DNA of 32,583 nt, taken from an uncultured bacterium (GTDB lineage Bacteria > Bacteroidota > Ignavibacteria > Kapaibacteriales > UBA4661). The stretch is from NCBI GenBank assembly GCA_937899715.1, contig CALCNX010000037.1:1-32583 (forward strand), written 5' to 3'. The translations under genes and the position numbers were made by a program. Each line of letters begins with the position of its first letter. Position 1 is the first letter of the stretch. Below are positions 7,694 through 16,858 of the stretch, piece by piece. A model generated the notes under the pieces. It saw only the letters and a list, made by a program, of their open reading frames with translations. It made no database searches and had not been told where the DNA came from.

Positions 7694-10132
7694 ATGAATA
7701 CGTTCAAGCTCATTTCCGCATCAATGCTATCGTTTGCGCTGCTTTTTACGCAGTGGGCATTGGTTCCTGTTTCGGCACAAAGTCAGAAAGTTCCTGCCGA
7801 GATGTATTATTCATCGGACGGTAAAACGCTCTATTCCGGCGGCAAAACGCCGACGGGCTTATACGAGCGGGCGACAATCCGCAAGGTGTATATCAATTTC
7901 ACGCAGCCGAATTATTGGTCTCTTCTGACGGCAAACTACGCCACCGAAGGGAACATTCACGCAAATATGACGGCTGAGGGAGCATCGTACCCCGGCGTAG
8001 GTGTGCGCTTTCGTGGCAATACGTCCTATACCGGAACCGGAACGTCGCAGAAAAAATCCTTTGCTATCGAGACCGATTTTGTCAATGCCGACCAGACCTT
8101 TATGGGCTATAAAAATCTCAAGTTCAATAATGCCCACGAAGACCCGACTTTTATGCGCGAGGTCTTGTACAACCGCATGGCAAGCCGCCACACGCCGATT
8201 GCCAAAGCAAATTATGTGCGTTTGTACCTCAATAACGAAGACTGGGGAATTTATGCCAACATTCAAGCCGTTGACAAAACGTTTCTCAAAGAATGGTTCA
8301 TGAGTAATGACGGCGCACGGTTCCGCGCAACGGTGGAATCGCAAACCAATACGGCACAGCCCGGCGGCGGTATGCCTGTTGGTGGTATGCCCACTGGTGG
8401 CGCAATGCCGGGTGGCTGGGGCGACGGCACGGCAGGCATGAACTATCTGGGTAATGATTCGGCAACGTACAAACGGTATTATGACCTCAAGTCCAGCGAT
8501 ATTTCGGATTCGTGGCAGAAACTTATTACTGCTTGCCAAACGTTGAGTACAGCCACAGCAGCCACGCTCAGCGCCGTAAAAACCACGATTGATGTTGACA
8601 AGGCTTTGTGGTTCTTGGCAGTCGAAAATATCTTTACCGATGATGACAGTTACGTGATGAAGGGCAAAATGGATTATTATGTGTACTACGAACCGGAAAC
8701 CGGATGCACGATGCCGATTGAGTACGACGGTAATTCTTCGTTTCAAGCCGCAGCTGCCGCGAGTACTGCGTGGACTCCCTTCAAAAATGCAACCAACGTC
8801 AATTATCCACTTCTGCAAAAACTCCTGAGTATTCCCGAATACCGTCAGCGCTATTTGGCGCATTACCGCACAATTTTGCAAGAAACATTCACCGAAGCCA
8901 ATGCAAACGCCATTATTGACGAATTGAACACGATGATTGCGTCCGAAGTGGCATCTGACACCAAAAAACTCTACTCCACAGCCCAATACACAAGCGGTGT
9001 TCCGGCATTGAAAAGTTTTGTGGCAACACGCCGAGCATTTTTACTTTCCAATGCTGAAGTCGCGCAAGTAGCGCCCGCAATAGCTTCTGCGCCATACTTC
9101 AATGCTGCTGGAAAAGAATCAACTGCTCCTGCGCCAAACGAGACCGTTTCGGTGCGGGCAAAAATAACGTCTGCAAGCGGTGTGAACAAAGTCAACTTGT
9201 ACTATGCTTCCGGCGTTGTTGGCAATTTTACCACGGCGCAAATGTTCGACGACGGCGTACACAACGACGGTGCGGCAAATGACGGTGTATATGGCGGCAC
9301 GATTCCGGGTTTTGCTGCCGGAACGTTTGTTCGTTATTATGTCGAAGCTGTTGCGAATAACTCGGCATTGTCCGCATCGTATATGCCTCCGGGAGCAGAG
9401 CACGATGTGTTTGTGTTCACCGTCAGTGCTGCCTCTGCTGCGGGTTCTTCAGCAAAGGGCGTTGTGGTGAACGAACTTGTGGCAAGCAACACCAACGGCG
9501 CAACGGACGAAGCGGGAGATTTTGAGGATTGGATAGAACTCTACAACACCAATGCGACAGCCGTGGATTTGAGCGGATTGTATCTGAGCGACAGCCCGAC
9601 GAATCTTTTGAAATGGAAAATTCCTGCCGGCACGACCATTCCCGCAAACGGCTATTTGCTTATTTGGGCGGACGAGGAAGCAGCAGAGGGTCCGCTTCAT
9701 GCAAACTTCAAACTCTCGGCAAGCGGCGAATCCGTCATTCTCTCCGATTCTACCTCCGCAATCATTGACCAAATTACGTTTCCGGCACAAACCGCGAACA
9801 TGAGCTATGCACGGGTACCAAACGGTACGGGTGGTTTTGTGATTCAAACGCCGTCGCCCCGCGCCAATAACGGTTTGACTTCCACGAGCGTCCGCGATGT
9901 TGCGGGGCTGATAGAAGAACTGGTGTTGTATCCCGTACCTGTTTCCGGGATGCTGACAGCACAGTTCGGAAGCGATGTGCGGGGTAAAACGATTGAAATT
10001 TACAACGCCTACGGGCAGCTACTGCTTCAGGTGCAAGCTGAAAGCAGTACAGCTATCAACGTGGAAAATCTGCCGCAAGGCGTGTATTATCTGCGCTGCG
10101 GCGGAGTGGGGAAAAAATTCGTGAAGAATTAA
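7694..10132 (+). CDS. CotH-family protein with lamin-tail domain and T9SS sorting signal
   Basis: Large secreted surface protein of 812 residues. A signal peptide (about 1-28, ending VSAQS) is followed by a CotH-like domain (about 55-450) with VRFRGNTSY, KKSFAIETDF, LKFNNAHEDPTFMREVLYN and YVRLYLNNEDWGIY. CotH proteins include secreted protein kinases of spore coats, but activity in bacterial surface homologues is not established. A Gly/Met/Pro-rich insert (GGGMPVGGMPTGGAMPGG) sits at about 222-240. Next is an Ig-like segment with a DDGVHNDGAANDGVYGG loop (possible metal site), then a lamin-tail domain (about 590-695, VVNELVASNTNG, DWIELYNTN). The end is a T9SS type A domain (about 740-812: LYPVPVSGML, YNAYGQLLLQ, GVYYLRC). 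It is probably exported through T9SS. It is monocistronic, with hairpins before and after. Confidence 0.9.
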   Translation: MNTFKLISASMLSFALLFTQWALVPVSAQSQKVPAEMYYSSDGKTLYSGGKTPTGLYERATIRKVYINFTQPNYWSLLTANYATEGNIHANMTAEGASYPGVGVRFRGNTSYTGTGTSQKKSFAIETDFVNADQTFMGYKNLKFNNAHEDPTFMREVLYNRMASRHTPIAKANYVRLYLNNEDWGIYANIQAVDKTFLKEWFMSNDGARFRATVESQTNTAQPGGGMPVGGMPTGGAMPGGWGDGTAGMNYLGNDSATYKRYYDLKSSDISDSWQKLITACQTLSTATAATLSAVKTTIDVDKALWFLAVENIFTDDDSYVMKGKMDYYVYYEPETGCTMPIEYDGNSSFQAAAAASTAWTPFKNATNVNYPLLQKLLSIPEYRQRYLAHYRTILQETFTEANANAIIDELNTMIASEVASDTKKLYSTAQYTSGVPALKSFVATRRAFLLSNAEVAQVAPAIASAPYFNAAGKESTAPAPNETVSVRAKITSASGVNKVNLYYASGVVGNFTTAQMFDDGVHNDGAANDGVYGGTIPGFAAGTFVRYYVEAVANNSALSASYMPPGAEHDVFVFTVSAASAAGSSAKGVVVNELVASNTNGATDEAGDFEDWIELYNTNATAVDLSGLYLSDSPTNLLKWKIPAGTTIPANGYLLIWADEEAAEGPLHANFKLSASGESVILSDSTSAIIDQITFPAQTANMSYARVPNGTGGFVIQTPSPRANNGLTSTSVRDVAGLIEELVLYPVPVSGMLTAQFGSDVRGKTIEIYNAYGQLLLQVQAESSTAINVENLPQGVYYLRCGGVGKKFVKN

Positions 10133-10157
10133 GCCTATTTCCCAAAAGTAATCAGCA

Positions 10158-10193
10158 CAAACGCCCGCCAAACCGAGATTTGACGGGCGTTTG
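10158..10193. terminator. Bidirectional terminator between convergent genes
   Basis: Bases 10158-10167 (CAAACGCCCG) pair with 10184-10193 (CGGGCGTTTG) as a 10-bp stem with a 16-base loop. It sits between the CotH stop (10132) and the stop of the minus-strand propeller gene (10217). The A and T tracts lie inside the stem ends, which fits use from both directions. Confidence 0.65.
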
Positions 10194-10216
10194 CTGTTGA
10201 AGGATTGTGCTGAATT

Positions 10217-12511
10217 TTATGGTACAAAAACAATGCGCGTTTGTTCTGTTTTTTCTCCCGCCTCTATGCGCACGGTGTACATACCAGACGCATAGCGTGT
10301 AGCATCCAGCAATAGTGAGTATTCACCTGTACTGTGAGGTGAGTTTTGCAAAATTTCAATGGTCTGTCCTACAGAATTGACAAGCGAAATGCGCACGTTG
10401 CCGGACTCTTTCACGCGGTAACGCAGCGAACCGTGCTGACGCATGGGATTGGGTGAAACAAGAAGGGAAGCGGTTTTGGAAGGCGAGTTACTCACACTGG
10501 TTAGGGCATTCTGCAAACGATAAAAGCCTGAAGTGGAAGCTAAATAGAGATTCATACCATCACCGATAATTCCCGCTGCCCAGCCAACATCCGGCAAGCC
10601 TGTGTCGAAGCGTTCCCAAGAATTACCACCGTTTTGCGAGCGGAATACTTTTTCGCCCGTTGGTGTCAGACAGCACAAATAGAGCGTTCCGGCTACCGAA
10701 GTAAATGCTTTTGGGCGATAGACAGTTGACAACTTGGAGGATAAACCACTACTAACCGTTTGCCAAGTTGAACCATTATCAGTAGAGCGAAAAACACCCT
10801 GTTGGTTCATGGCAACCCAGACGGTATCATTGCTTACCACTATTCCACTGTATTGCGTATTTGTGGGAAAGCCATTTGCACCGCCTGTGACAATACGTTC
10901 CCACGTTGCGCCATTATCTGGGGAACGATACACGCCGCCGCCATTCACGCTCAAATGCTGAATGGCGAAGATGTAGCGGTCGTTTTGAGCAAGGTGCGCT
11001 ATCCAGTTCTGATTGAGTGCTACCTTCCAAGTCACACCATTATCCTGCGAGCGCATCAAGCCGTCGAGACCGCCTGCAAGCAGTACTTCTCCGCGCGACA
11101 TCATAACCTCCGCGTTGGGTGGTCGTGAATTGACCCATCCTGATTTGAGATGTCGCCATGTCGCGCCACGATCATCGGAACGAAGGATAAAATTAATTTC
11201 ACCGGCAAAATAGGAATTGTTGTGTCGCACGATTGTAGAAGCAGGCGCTATAGCACCGCCGGCACGATTAGTGGCGGAGTTCACATAGACGGCTTCCCAC
11301 GACATTCCTCTATTTGTTGAACGAAAGATACGATTATCACCGGTGGTAGCGAATATTGTTGTGCCGTCTTGGTCAAGCAGTACGTCGCGGAATTCAACGC
11401 CATTCATGCCATTATTACAAGGAGACCACGTTCCACCGCCATCGGTCGAGCGAAATATCCCGCATAACGTTCCCGCAAAAATCATACCTGTCTCTTCGCT
11501 TGCAGCCACGACAGTGCTACTGCTACCAGTGTATTCCAATTCCAAACCCTTGTTTGAATACTGCACATTCACTCCCTCGTCATTTGAACGGGCAATTCCT
11601 TTACTCTCTAATCCAAACATATTGCCGTTGTTCATGACATCAAAATCACGATTTGCCATAAATATCGTTTTTCCAAGCCGCGTAAAATTGGCAGAAGAAC
11701 TTTGATACGAACAAAGCTGCCACCGTTTTTGCGTTTTATCCCAACGATAAATATTGGAGCTTAATTGTATCGAAACAAGCGCCGTTTCTCCTTCTCCGGG
11801 ACTTACGTTGTAAATCGCTCTTTGCTGCACGGCTTCTCGTGAGCCTTGGGGAGTATATTCCAAACCATTGTTCATAGCTGACCACGTGCGACCTTGGTTG
11901 GTTGATACAAAAACACCGCTGGAACTTGTGCCAACAATAAGCGATTCACCAAGTCCGGCACACTGAGCGAGTGTTTCATTTTTCGGAAGCCCATCAGAGC
12001 TTTCTTGCCACGTTCTTCCTTGGTCATCGGAACGGTATATGCCACTGCCCGATGTGACAAAAAGCATGGTATTTCCCAAAAGACCGTTAGAGGCAAAAAT
12101 GCGTCCCTGAAAAAAACGCTGTTCGCCATCATTTGGGTCTTTGTATGTTGGTAATCCTGAACTGACTGCTTGCCACTTATTTCCATTATCGTCAGAGCAA
12201 AAAAGTCCTCGGTCGGTGGAAGCAAATACTAACGAGGTAGTGCCTATCTTCGTTCCGCTCAGAGCAACAAAATAGTTTATGTTTTGGGGTAAGCCTTGCA
12301 CAGCTTCCCATGTCGAACCGTTATCCAATGAACGGAATGCACCGTTGTAGGTCGCGCTGGCAAAAACTACCGAGCCTTGCGCATAGATATCTATTGCTTG
12401 ACCGCCAAAAAGACCGCTATTTGATGCCTGCCAGCGTTGGGTTTGTCCGGTGGCGGTCATACAAAACGATACCATAAGCATTGTTACGGAGCAGATAAAA
12501 GACTTAATCAT
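10217..12511 (-). CDS. Asp-box (BNR/sortilin-like) beta-propeller protein with T9SS sorting domain
   Basis: A secreted 764-residue protein with a signal peptide (about 1-22, ending ATGQT) and at least eleven Asp-box turns of the form S-x-D-x-G-x-T-W, for example SLDNGSTWEAV, SDDQGRTWQES, STNRGMSWEAV, SPDNGATWERI and STDNGSTWQTV. One copy, SNDEGVNVQYS, has lost the Trp. The spacing predicts one large or two smaller beta-propellers, as in sortilin VPS10 or YCF48/photosynthesis-type folds. The last 75 residues form a T9SS type A domain (LLVSPNPMRQHGSLRYRV, NVRISLVNSVGQTIEI, SGMYTVRIE). No sialidase catalytic residues could be assigned, so a binding or structural surface role is more likely than an enzyme. 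It lies 60 bases behind a paralogue on the same strand. Confidence 0.88.
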   Translation of the reverse strand: MIKSFICSVTMLMVSFCMTATGQTQRWQASNSGLFGGQAIDIYAQGSVVFASATYNGAFRSLDNGSTWEAVQGLPQNINYFVALSGTKIGTTSLVFASTDRGLFCSDDNGNKWQAVSSGLPTYKDPNDGEQRFFQGRIFASNGLLGNTMLFVTSGSGIYRSDDQGRTWQESSDGLPKNETLAQCAGLGESLIVGTSSSGVFVSTNQGRTWSAMNNGLEYTPQGSREAVQQRAIYNVSPGEGETALVSIQLSSNIYRWDKTQKRWQLCSYQSSSANFTRLGKTIFMANRDFDVMNNGNMFGLESKGIARSNDEGVNVQYSNKGLELEYTGSSSTVVAASEETGMIFAGTLCGIFRSTDGGGTWSPCNNGMNGVEFRDVLLDQDGTTIFATTGDNRIFRSTNRGMSWEAVYVNSATNRAGGAIAPASTIVRHNNSYFAGEINFILRSDDRGATWRHLKSGWVNSRPPNAEVMMSRGEVLLAGGLDGLMRSQDNGVTWKVALNQNWIAHLAQNDRYIFAIQHLSVNGGGVYRSPDNGATWERIVTGGANGFPTNTQYSGIVVSNDTVWVAMNQQGVFRSTDNGSTWQTVSSGLSSKLSTVYRPKAFTSVAGTLYLCCLTPTGEKVFRSQNGGNSWERFDTGLPDVGWAAGIIGDGMNLYLASTSGFYRLQNALTSVSNSPSKTASLLVSPNPMRQHGSLRYRVKESGNVRISLVNSVGQTIEILQNSPHSTGEYSLLLDATRYASGMYTVRIEAGEKTEQTRIVFVP

Positions 12512-12571
12512 GGTAATTGTTTAGAAGAGGATATGGAAAAAACGAAATCGCCGGATATATCTATTCCCGAT

Positions 12572-14761
12572 TTACTGTGCAATGACAAGTTGTACTTGTT
12601 GTATTTGCGCTCCTGTTTCTACGCGTAGCGTGTACACACCTGCTGCATAGCGCGTTGCATCGAATGGAAGCGCGTAATCACCTGCGTTGTGTACAGTTTC
12701 ATGGAGAATTTCGACTGTTTGTCCCAAGGCATTGAGGAGCGAAATACGCACGTTCTCTGTTTTATTGAGCCGATAGCCGATAGTTCCCGTACCATGCGTC
12801 GGATTTGGAAAAGCAAGCATGGAATGCTCTTTCATAAACGCTACATCAGTGCTTACGTCAACGGCTTTTTCGATACTTGTGGAATATAATCCGTTGAGTG
12901 TTCCGATATAGAGCGAAGTATTATTACGGGCAATAGCATTGACAAAGGTTCTCTCCGGTAAGCCGCCGATAAAGCTATGCCATGTAGCGCCCATATCGTT
13001 TGAACGAAAAATGCCGGGTGTGTTAATCGCAAATGCAAACAGTGTTGTCTTATTCAGTGCGAATAATGAAGTAAAGGCAAGCGGAGTTGTACCCGTCGCG
13101 GAAGTCCATGAATCAGCGTTGTCATCGGAACGAAATATTTTCTGTCCTGCTGTCTGCACAAAAATATAGGAGCCAATAGTAGTCAATGCCTTTACACCAT
13201 CAGAGAATATCTGTTGCAGATTTGTCCATGTTGTTCCGTTATCTTTTGAGGTAAATAATTGCCCTGCATCGGTGAGTGCAAATAAAGCACCACCGGATGA
13301 GACGATGTCTCGGAAGGGAACTTCGGGTAAATTTGTCAAGCGTTGCCAAAATTCTGCGGTTGGGGAAAAATATATGCCATTCACGGTAGCTGCGTAGAAA
13401 CCGCCCGATGCACCGTAGAGTTTGCTCACTACTCCCGGGGAGGGCAGAGCTTGCCATGTTTGTCCGTCATTGGTTGAGCGTAGTAGTTCACCAAATCGTG
13501 TACATAAGAGAGTACCGACCGTATATGTAAGAGAACCAATATGTCCGATTATTCTTTCATCAAGTCGGGGTTGGAAAACAGGAGTTGATATTCCTGTGCT
13601 TGAGGTTCGGATTATCCGTGTTTCCATACCCAGCAGAATGCTTTTTTCCATAGCGCATATCGTTCTTATGTCATGTGCCCGCAAACCGCGAGAAGCAAAT
13701 TGCCATGCTTGTCCTTTCTCCATCTTGAAGACTCCGCCCGGTGTCCCGATAAAGACAGTTGTCGTATTTGCGGCAATATAATTTGCTATCCCAAAAGTAA
13801 TTTGCGGGTCAAGCCCTAATGATAATTCACTCCATGATATACCGTTGTCTGGGGAGCTAAAAACTATAGGAGCTTGACGCGACATACTCCCCCCGCCAAT
13901 AAGGAAAAGGTTGGGTACGGATTCCGTAATATCTGTCGGGTTTATGCCAGATGGTGGAAGTCTTTTTTGCCATTTCATCGTTTCGAGAGATAAAGAATAA
14001 AGTGAGCCGCCTGTACTCATAATAACAATATGCTGTTGAGTAGCTTTCATAGTTTTAATCTGTTCAAAATCAGAGATACCGATGTCGCCGGACGGCTTCC
14101 ATGAAGCACCATTATCATCGGAGTAAAAGACTGCTTTACCCCGGGCAAGGAATATCTTTCCGCTATGAGATGCTAATCCCGCAAGCGGGGAATTTAATGA
14201 AGCAATGGAGGAAAATGGCAGGTTCGTTACTTCATCCCATGATTGCCCATCGTTATTGGAACGATAAAGTTTGGAATTTTGCTCCCTAAATACGAATAAT
14301 GTATTTCCAAAAGATAATAATCGAAAAGGGTAGTAATAATCATTTGCCATCATATCGGCTCTGAGATGAGAAGGCGACCAGCTGTTTCCGTTATCGTAAG
14401 AGCAAAGTATATCATTATGATATGTTCCCGCAAACAGGGCATTATGATGTCTGACGATTGAGCTAATGCGTATTTGCTGCTCTTGAATAGTATTGCCGAA
14501 TGAAACTTGCTGCCATGAATTTCCATTGTCAAGCGAACGAAAAAGGCTTAGAGATGTACCCGCAAGTGTTACGCTGTCATCGGCAAAAAGAGACCAGACC
14601 ATGCCGCCATCAAAAAGGGCATCTTCGGACGGTCTCCACGTATCCGTTTGCGAGTACAAGCGAAGGGGGACACCAATGAAATATAATCCGAGTACAGCCG
14701 AGACAATTATTGTAGCGAAAGTGTTTGCGGTAGGCATAGATGTTGTAAGAAATTTATTCAT
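12572..14761 (-). CDS. Asp-box beta-propeller protein with T9SS sorting domain (paralogue of the next gene)
   Basis: A secreted 729-residue protein with a hydrophobic signal region at about residues 12-37 (ending RLYSQ); starting at the second Met (residue 9) would give a shorter, more usual n-region. About nine Asp-box turns are visible, such as SLDNGNSWQQV, SYDNGNSWSPS, STNDGQTWQAL, SKDNGTTWTNL and SNDMGATWHSF. The C-terminal T9SS domain (AFPNPTHGTGTIGYRL, NVRISLLNALGQTVEILHE, DATRYAAGVYTLRVE) is very close to that of the following gene, while the propeller parts differ much more. This points to tandem duplication with diversification or domain sharing. Ligand unknown. The two genes have only a 60-base gap without a clear terminator, so they are probably co-transcribed. 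Confidence 0.88.
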   Translation of the reverse strand: MNKFLTTSMPTANTFATIIVSAVLGLYFIGVPLRLYSQTDTWRPSEDALFDGGMVWSLFADDSVTLAGTSLSLFRSLDNGNSWQQVSFGNTIQEQQIRISSIVRHHNALFAGTYHNDILCSYDNGNSWSPSHLRADMMANDYYYPFRLLSFGNTLFVFREQNSKLYRSNNDGQSWDEVTNLPFSSIASLNSPLAGLASHSGKIFLARGKAVFYSDDNGASWKPSGDIGISDFEQIKTMKATQQHIVIMSTGGSLYSLSLETMKWQKRLPPSGINPTDITESVPNLFLIGGGSMSRQAPIVFSSPDNGISWSELSLGLDPQITFGIANYIAANTTTVFIGTPGGVFKMEKGQAWQFASRGLRAHDIRTICAMEKSILLGMETRIIRTSSTGISTPVFQPRLDERIIGHIGSLTYTVGTLLCTRFGELLRSTNDGQTWQALPSPGVVSKLYGASGGFYAATVNGIYFSPTAEFWQRLTNLPEVPFRDIVSSGGALFALTDAGQLFTSKDNGTTWTNLQQIFSDGVKALTTIGSYIFVQTAGQKIFRSDDNADSWTSATGTTPLAFTSLFALNKTTLFAFAINTPGIFRSNDMGATWHSFIGGLPERTFVNAIARNNTSLYIGTLNGLYSTSIEKAVDVSTDVAFMKEHSMLAFPNPTHGTGTIGYRLNKTENVRISLLNALGQTVEILHETVHNAGDYALPFDATRYAAGVYTLRVETGAQIQQVQLVIAQ

Positions 14762-14799
14762 TTATTTGGCAGGTTATGTTGGCAGTCATGCAAAATAAC

Positions 14800-14835
14800 A
14801 AGTTCGGGCATTAGCAATGACGAATGCCCGAACTT
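14800..14835 (-). terminator. Terminator hairpin behind the BACON/T9SS gene
   Basis: Bases 14800-14812 (AAGTTCGGGCATT) pair perfectly with 14823-14835 as a 13-bp stem with a ten-base loop. Weaker outer arms CATGCAAA and TTTGCATG surround it. On the minus strand the stem is followed by GTTATTTT. It separates the BACON/T9SS gene (ends 14884) from the propeller pair (starts 14761). Confidence 0.75.
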
Positions 14836-14883
14836 TGCATGAGCAAGTATTACACGATTCCTATAGTATAAGTGTTGTCCTGA

Positions 14884-15660
14884 TTACTGCTTCACAAATC
14901 GAACTTGCTGATTTTGATTTACTGATCGGGTTTCGAGAATATACATTCCTGTTGGAATATCGGAGACGGGCAGAACGAGGTGGTTTTCACCAGCATTCAT
15001 ACTACATTCTGCTTGATACAATACCGAACCGAGCATATTGATGATACGGACGTTGGCTTGCTCCGTCTGAGAAGCAAATACCTGAAGAGTCAAGCGGTCT
15101 TGAGCAGGGTTCGGATATACACGAGAAGGCGAAAGAGATTGCTGTGATGCAACACCTGTAGAAAAATTTGCCCCGACCGCTGCTTGTGTTACGGTAAATA
15201 CTTGCTTGAACGAAAAATCATTAGGTAATGTGTCACTAAGTACGTGAAACGTTCCCGTTCGTGAAGTTGTCCCGAGATTTGGTTCTACCTTCAGTTTAAG
15301 TTCTGCCGTGCGACGTATTCCTGTTTCTAAACCTGTCGGTTGAACATCCGACACAGTTAACCACGAATTTTGAGAGAAGGCTTTCCACGCAATGTTGGAA
15401 AAAACATGGAACGTTGCATCTGTGTTAGCGGAAGGAACCGAGATTGCATTTGCACCATTTGTACCTATGTCAACAGCAAGTAGGCCAACACCGCCCAAAT
15501 CGAAAAATTTTCCCCATGTAGTACGTGTTAAGCCAGTTGGCGAAGATATTGTACCCGTTGTCGTTGTGGACTGCGCAAAAGCAGAAATATGAGCTCCTAA
15601 AAAAAACATTCCAAGAAATGCAAGGGAAAAGAAGCGTGAGGTTTTTGATGAAGTAGGCAT
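14884..15660 (-). CDS. Small secreted protein with BACON-like domain and T9SS sorting signal
   Basis: A 258-residue protein. The signal peptide is residues 1-29 (FFSLAFLGMFFLGAHISAFAQ). A Thr/Gly-rich stretch leads to a beta domain with FHVFSNIAWKAFSQNSWLTVS, GTFHVLSD and FKQVFTVTQAA. This is the pattern of BACON or similar domains (a Trp-containing strand, then a closing FTVTQ strand), which often bind carbohydrate or mucin. The T9SS type A domain occupies about 180-258 (RVYPNPAQDRLTLQVF, ANVRIINMLGSVLYQ, GMYILETRS). A TTG at 15699 would extend the frame, but the ATG at 15660 places the signal peptide correctly. The leader upstream carries two pairs of short direct repeats. Probably cell-surface anchored; binding partner unknown. 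Confidence 0.8.
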   Translation of the reverse strand: MPTSSKTSRFFSLAFLGMFFLGAHISAFAQSTTTTGTISSPTGLTRTTWGKFFDLGGVGLLAVDIGTNGANAISVPSANTDATFHVFSNIAWKAFSQNSWLTVSDVQPTGLETGIRRTAELKLKVEPNLGTTSRTGTFHVLSDTLPNDFSFKQVFTVTQAAVGANFSTGVASQQSLSPSRVYPNPAQDRLTLQVFASQTEQANVRIINMLGSVLYQAECSMNAGENHLVLPVSDIPTGMYILETRSVNQNQQVRFVKQ

Positions 15661-15667
15661 AATGTTA

Positions 15668-15730
15668 TTCTGGAAAAATGTTCTGGAAAAATTTGGCAAT
15701 TTTAATTAGACTGGATGAGAGTTAATTAGA
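15668..15730. repeat. Two pairs of short direct repeats in the leader of the BACON/T9SS gene
   Basis: TTCTGGAAAAAT occurs at 15668-15679 and 15681-15692, a 13-base tandem period. TTAATTAGA occurs at 15702-15710 and 15722-15730, a 20-base spacing (about two helical turns). Both lie in the 91 bases between the IPT lipoprotein stop and the ATG of the minus-strand BACON gene. Paired sites on one DNA face would fit a regulator, but they could be chance in A/T-rich DNA. Confidence 0.45.
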
Positions 15731-15751
15731 GGTAAGTATTTTCATCACAGC

Positions 15752-16858
15752 CTACATATAGGAAATATCAACTTTTTGAGATGCTACGACCGACCCTTCT
15801 TCACTAACAAGGTAAATAAGGCAGTCTCTATAAATCAAACCTGATTGTGCTGTTAATCCAAATGAAGGAATTTGTACAATCACTTGGGTGTCGCTTTCGA
15901 TTCGGAAGTTCGCAGCTTCTCTGTAACCATAAAATTTATAGCCGTATGCAGGGTTAGCAAATGCTTCTGCAACATTACAGCCGTATTCCAAGGGAGAGGC
16001 GGCGATGAAAATCTTGCGAATGGATGAAAAACCAGTACCTTTCAAGATAATATCCGTACCTGTTTTTCCTTCAATTGGCTTACTGTAGGATTTTCCAATG
16101 GTCGGGGTAATCGAAGTGACAGTAAACAATATCTGCTCCGATGGAAGGCGTTGTGCAATGAAATCCTGCTCGCCCAATGCCTTACCCAGTGATAGGGTAC
16201 GGACTCTTCTTGAGGGTGGAAAAAAACGATAACCGTTCTTAAATGGTTGGACAATAAATTCTTCAGCAAAATCACCCAAATACCCAACACTGTACCAACC
16301 GCTGCCAAAGCGGCGATCCATCTCTGTTTGAGCGGTTGTTCGGCGGTAATTTCGGGTTAGATTTTCTATGCTGAAAACTACACTGTCCAAAGGATGTTCA
16401 TCCACCGTAACTTTTCCCAAAAACATCTTTTCGCTATAAGCAAATTGAGCATTGGGAGCTTTACTTATTCCCGATTGGGTTTTTACCTTTACCGTTTTCA
16501 ATCCAAGGTCTAATCCGTACCGATATAACTGACCAGAAGAAAGTTTGGTACTGTTGCCCGGAACCGAAGCTATGATTCTTGTTGGACTTTCTACCACGAT
16601 AGAATCAAAGGGAATAGAATCCAGTAATACCTGTTGTACATTGATAAAGTTTTTTCCCGTAATGATAATTCTATCGCCCATCCAGCCATATTTGGGGGTG
16701 AAGTCTATAATTTCCGGCTGTTTTGTTTCTGTTGGTACTGACAAGCCCGTTGCAATTACTTTCCTGTCAGTATTGATGTCCGTAACCTGTTGGCAGGCGC
16801 ACAGAGTAAGCGCCAGTGCCAAGAGCATCTGCATTGTTTGAGGAATGTGCTTAACCAT
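15752..16858 (-). CDS. IPT/TIG-domain lipoprotein
   Basis: A 368-residue envelope lipoprotein. The signal is residues 1-21 (MLLALALTLCA) with lipobox LCAC, lipidated Cys22. The first IPT/TIG immunoglobulin-like domain (about 48-135) shows PEIIDFTPKYGWMGDRIIITGKNF, written here in pieces as IDFTPKYGWMGD and IIITGKNF. A second similar domain near 255-365 has VTSITPTIGKS and TDIILKGTGF. Between them is a beta region with FSIENLTRNYRR and WYSVGYLGDFAEEF that I do not recognise. Such proteins often bind surface glycans (as in SusE/F-like or cell-surface TIG proteins), but there is no SusC/D pair here, so function is open. No T9SS tail. On the same strand as its neighbours, but separated from the next lipoprotein upstream by 187 bases with two hairpins. 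Confidence 0.8.
   Translation of the reverse strand: MVKHIPQTMQMLLALALTLCACQQVTDINTDRKVIATGLSVPTETKQPEIIDFTPKYGWMGDRIIITGKNFINVQQVLLDSIPFDSIVVESPTRIIASVPGNSTKLSSGQLYRYGLDLGLKTVKVKTQSGISKAPNAQFAYSEKMFLGKVTVDEHPLDSVVFSIENLTRNYRRTTAQTEMDRRFGSGWYSVGYLGDFAEEFIVQPFKNGYRFFPPSRRVRTLSLGKALGEQDFIAQRLPSEQILFTVTSITPTIGKSYSKPIEGKTGTDIILKGTGFSSIRKIFIAASPLEYGCNVAEAFANPAYGYKFYGYREAANFRIESDTQVIVQIPSFGLTAQSGLIYRDCLIYLVSEEGSVVASQKVDISYM

Noticed and set aside
7859..8986. A 375-codon open frame on the minus strand inside the CotH gene
   Set aside because: It is antisense to a clearly coding frame, is Cys/His/Arg-rich without any domain, and arises from codon bias of the plus-strand gene.
10217..14761. Sialidase (neuraminidase) identity for the two Asp-box proteins
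   Set aside because: Asp-boxes are present, but I could not place the Arg triad, Tyr/Glu pair and Asp of sialidases; many non-enzymatic propellers share the boxes.
10217..14761. Tandem repeat or CRISPR-like array suggested by recurring motifs in the Asp-box genes
   Set aside because: The recurring pieces encode degenerate protein turns at irregular spacing; there are no conserved DNA repeats with unique spacers.
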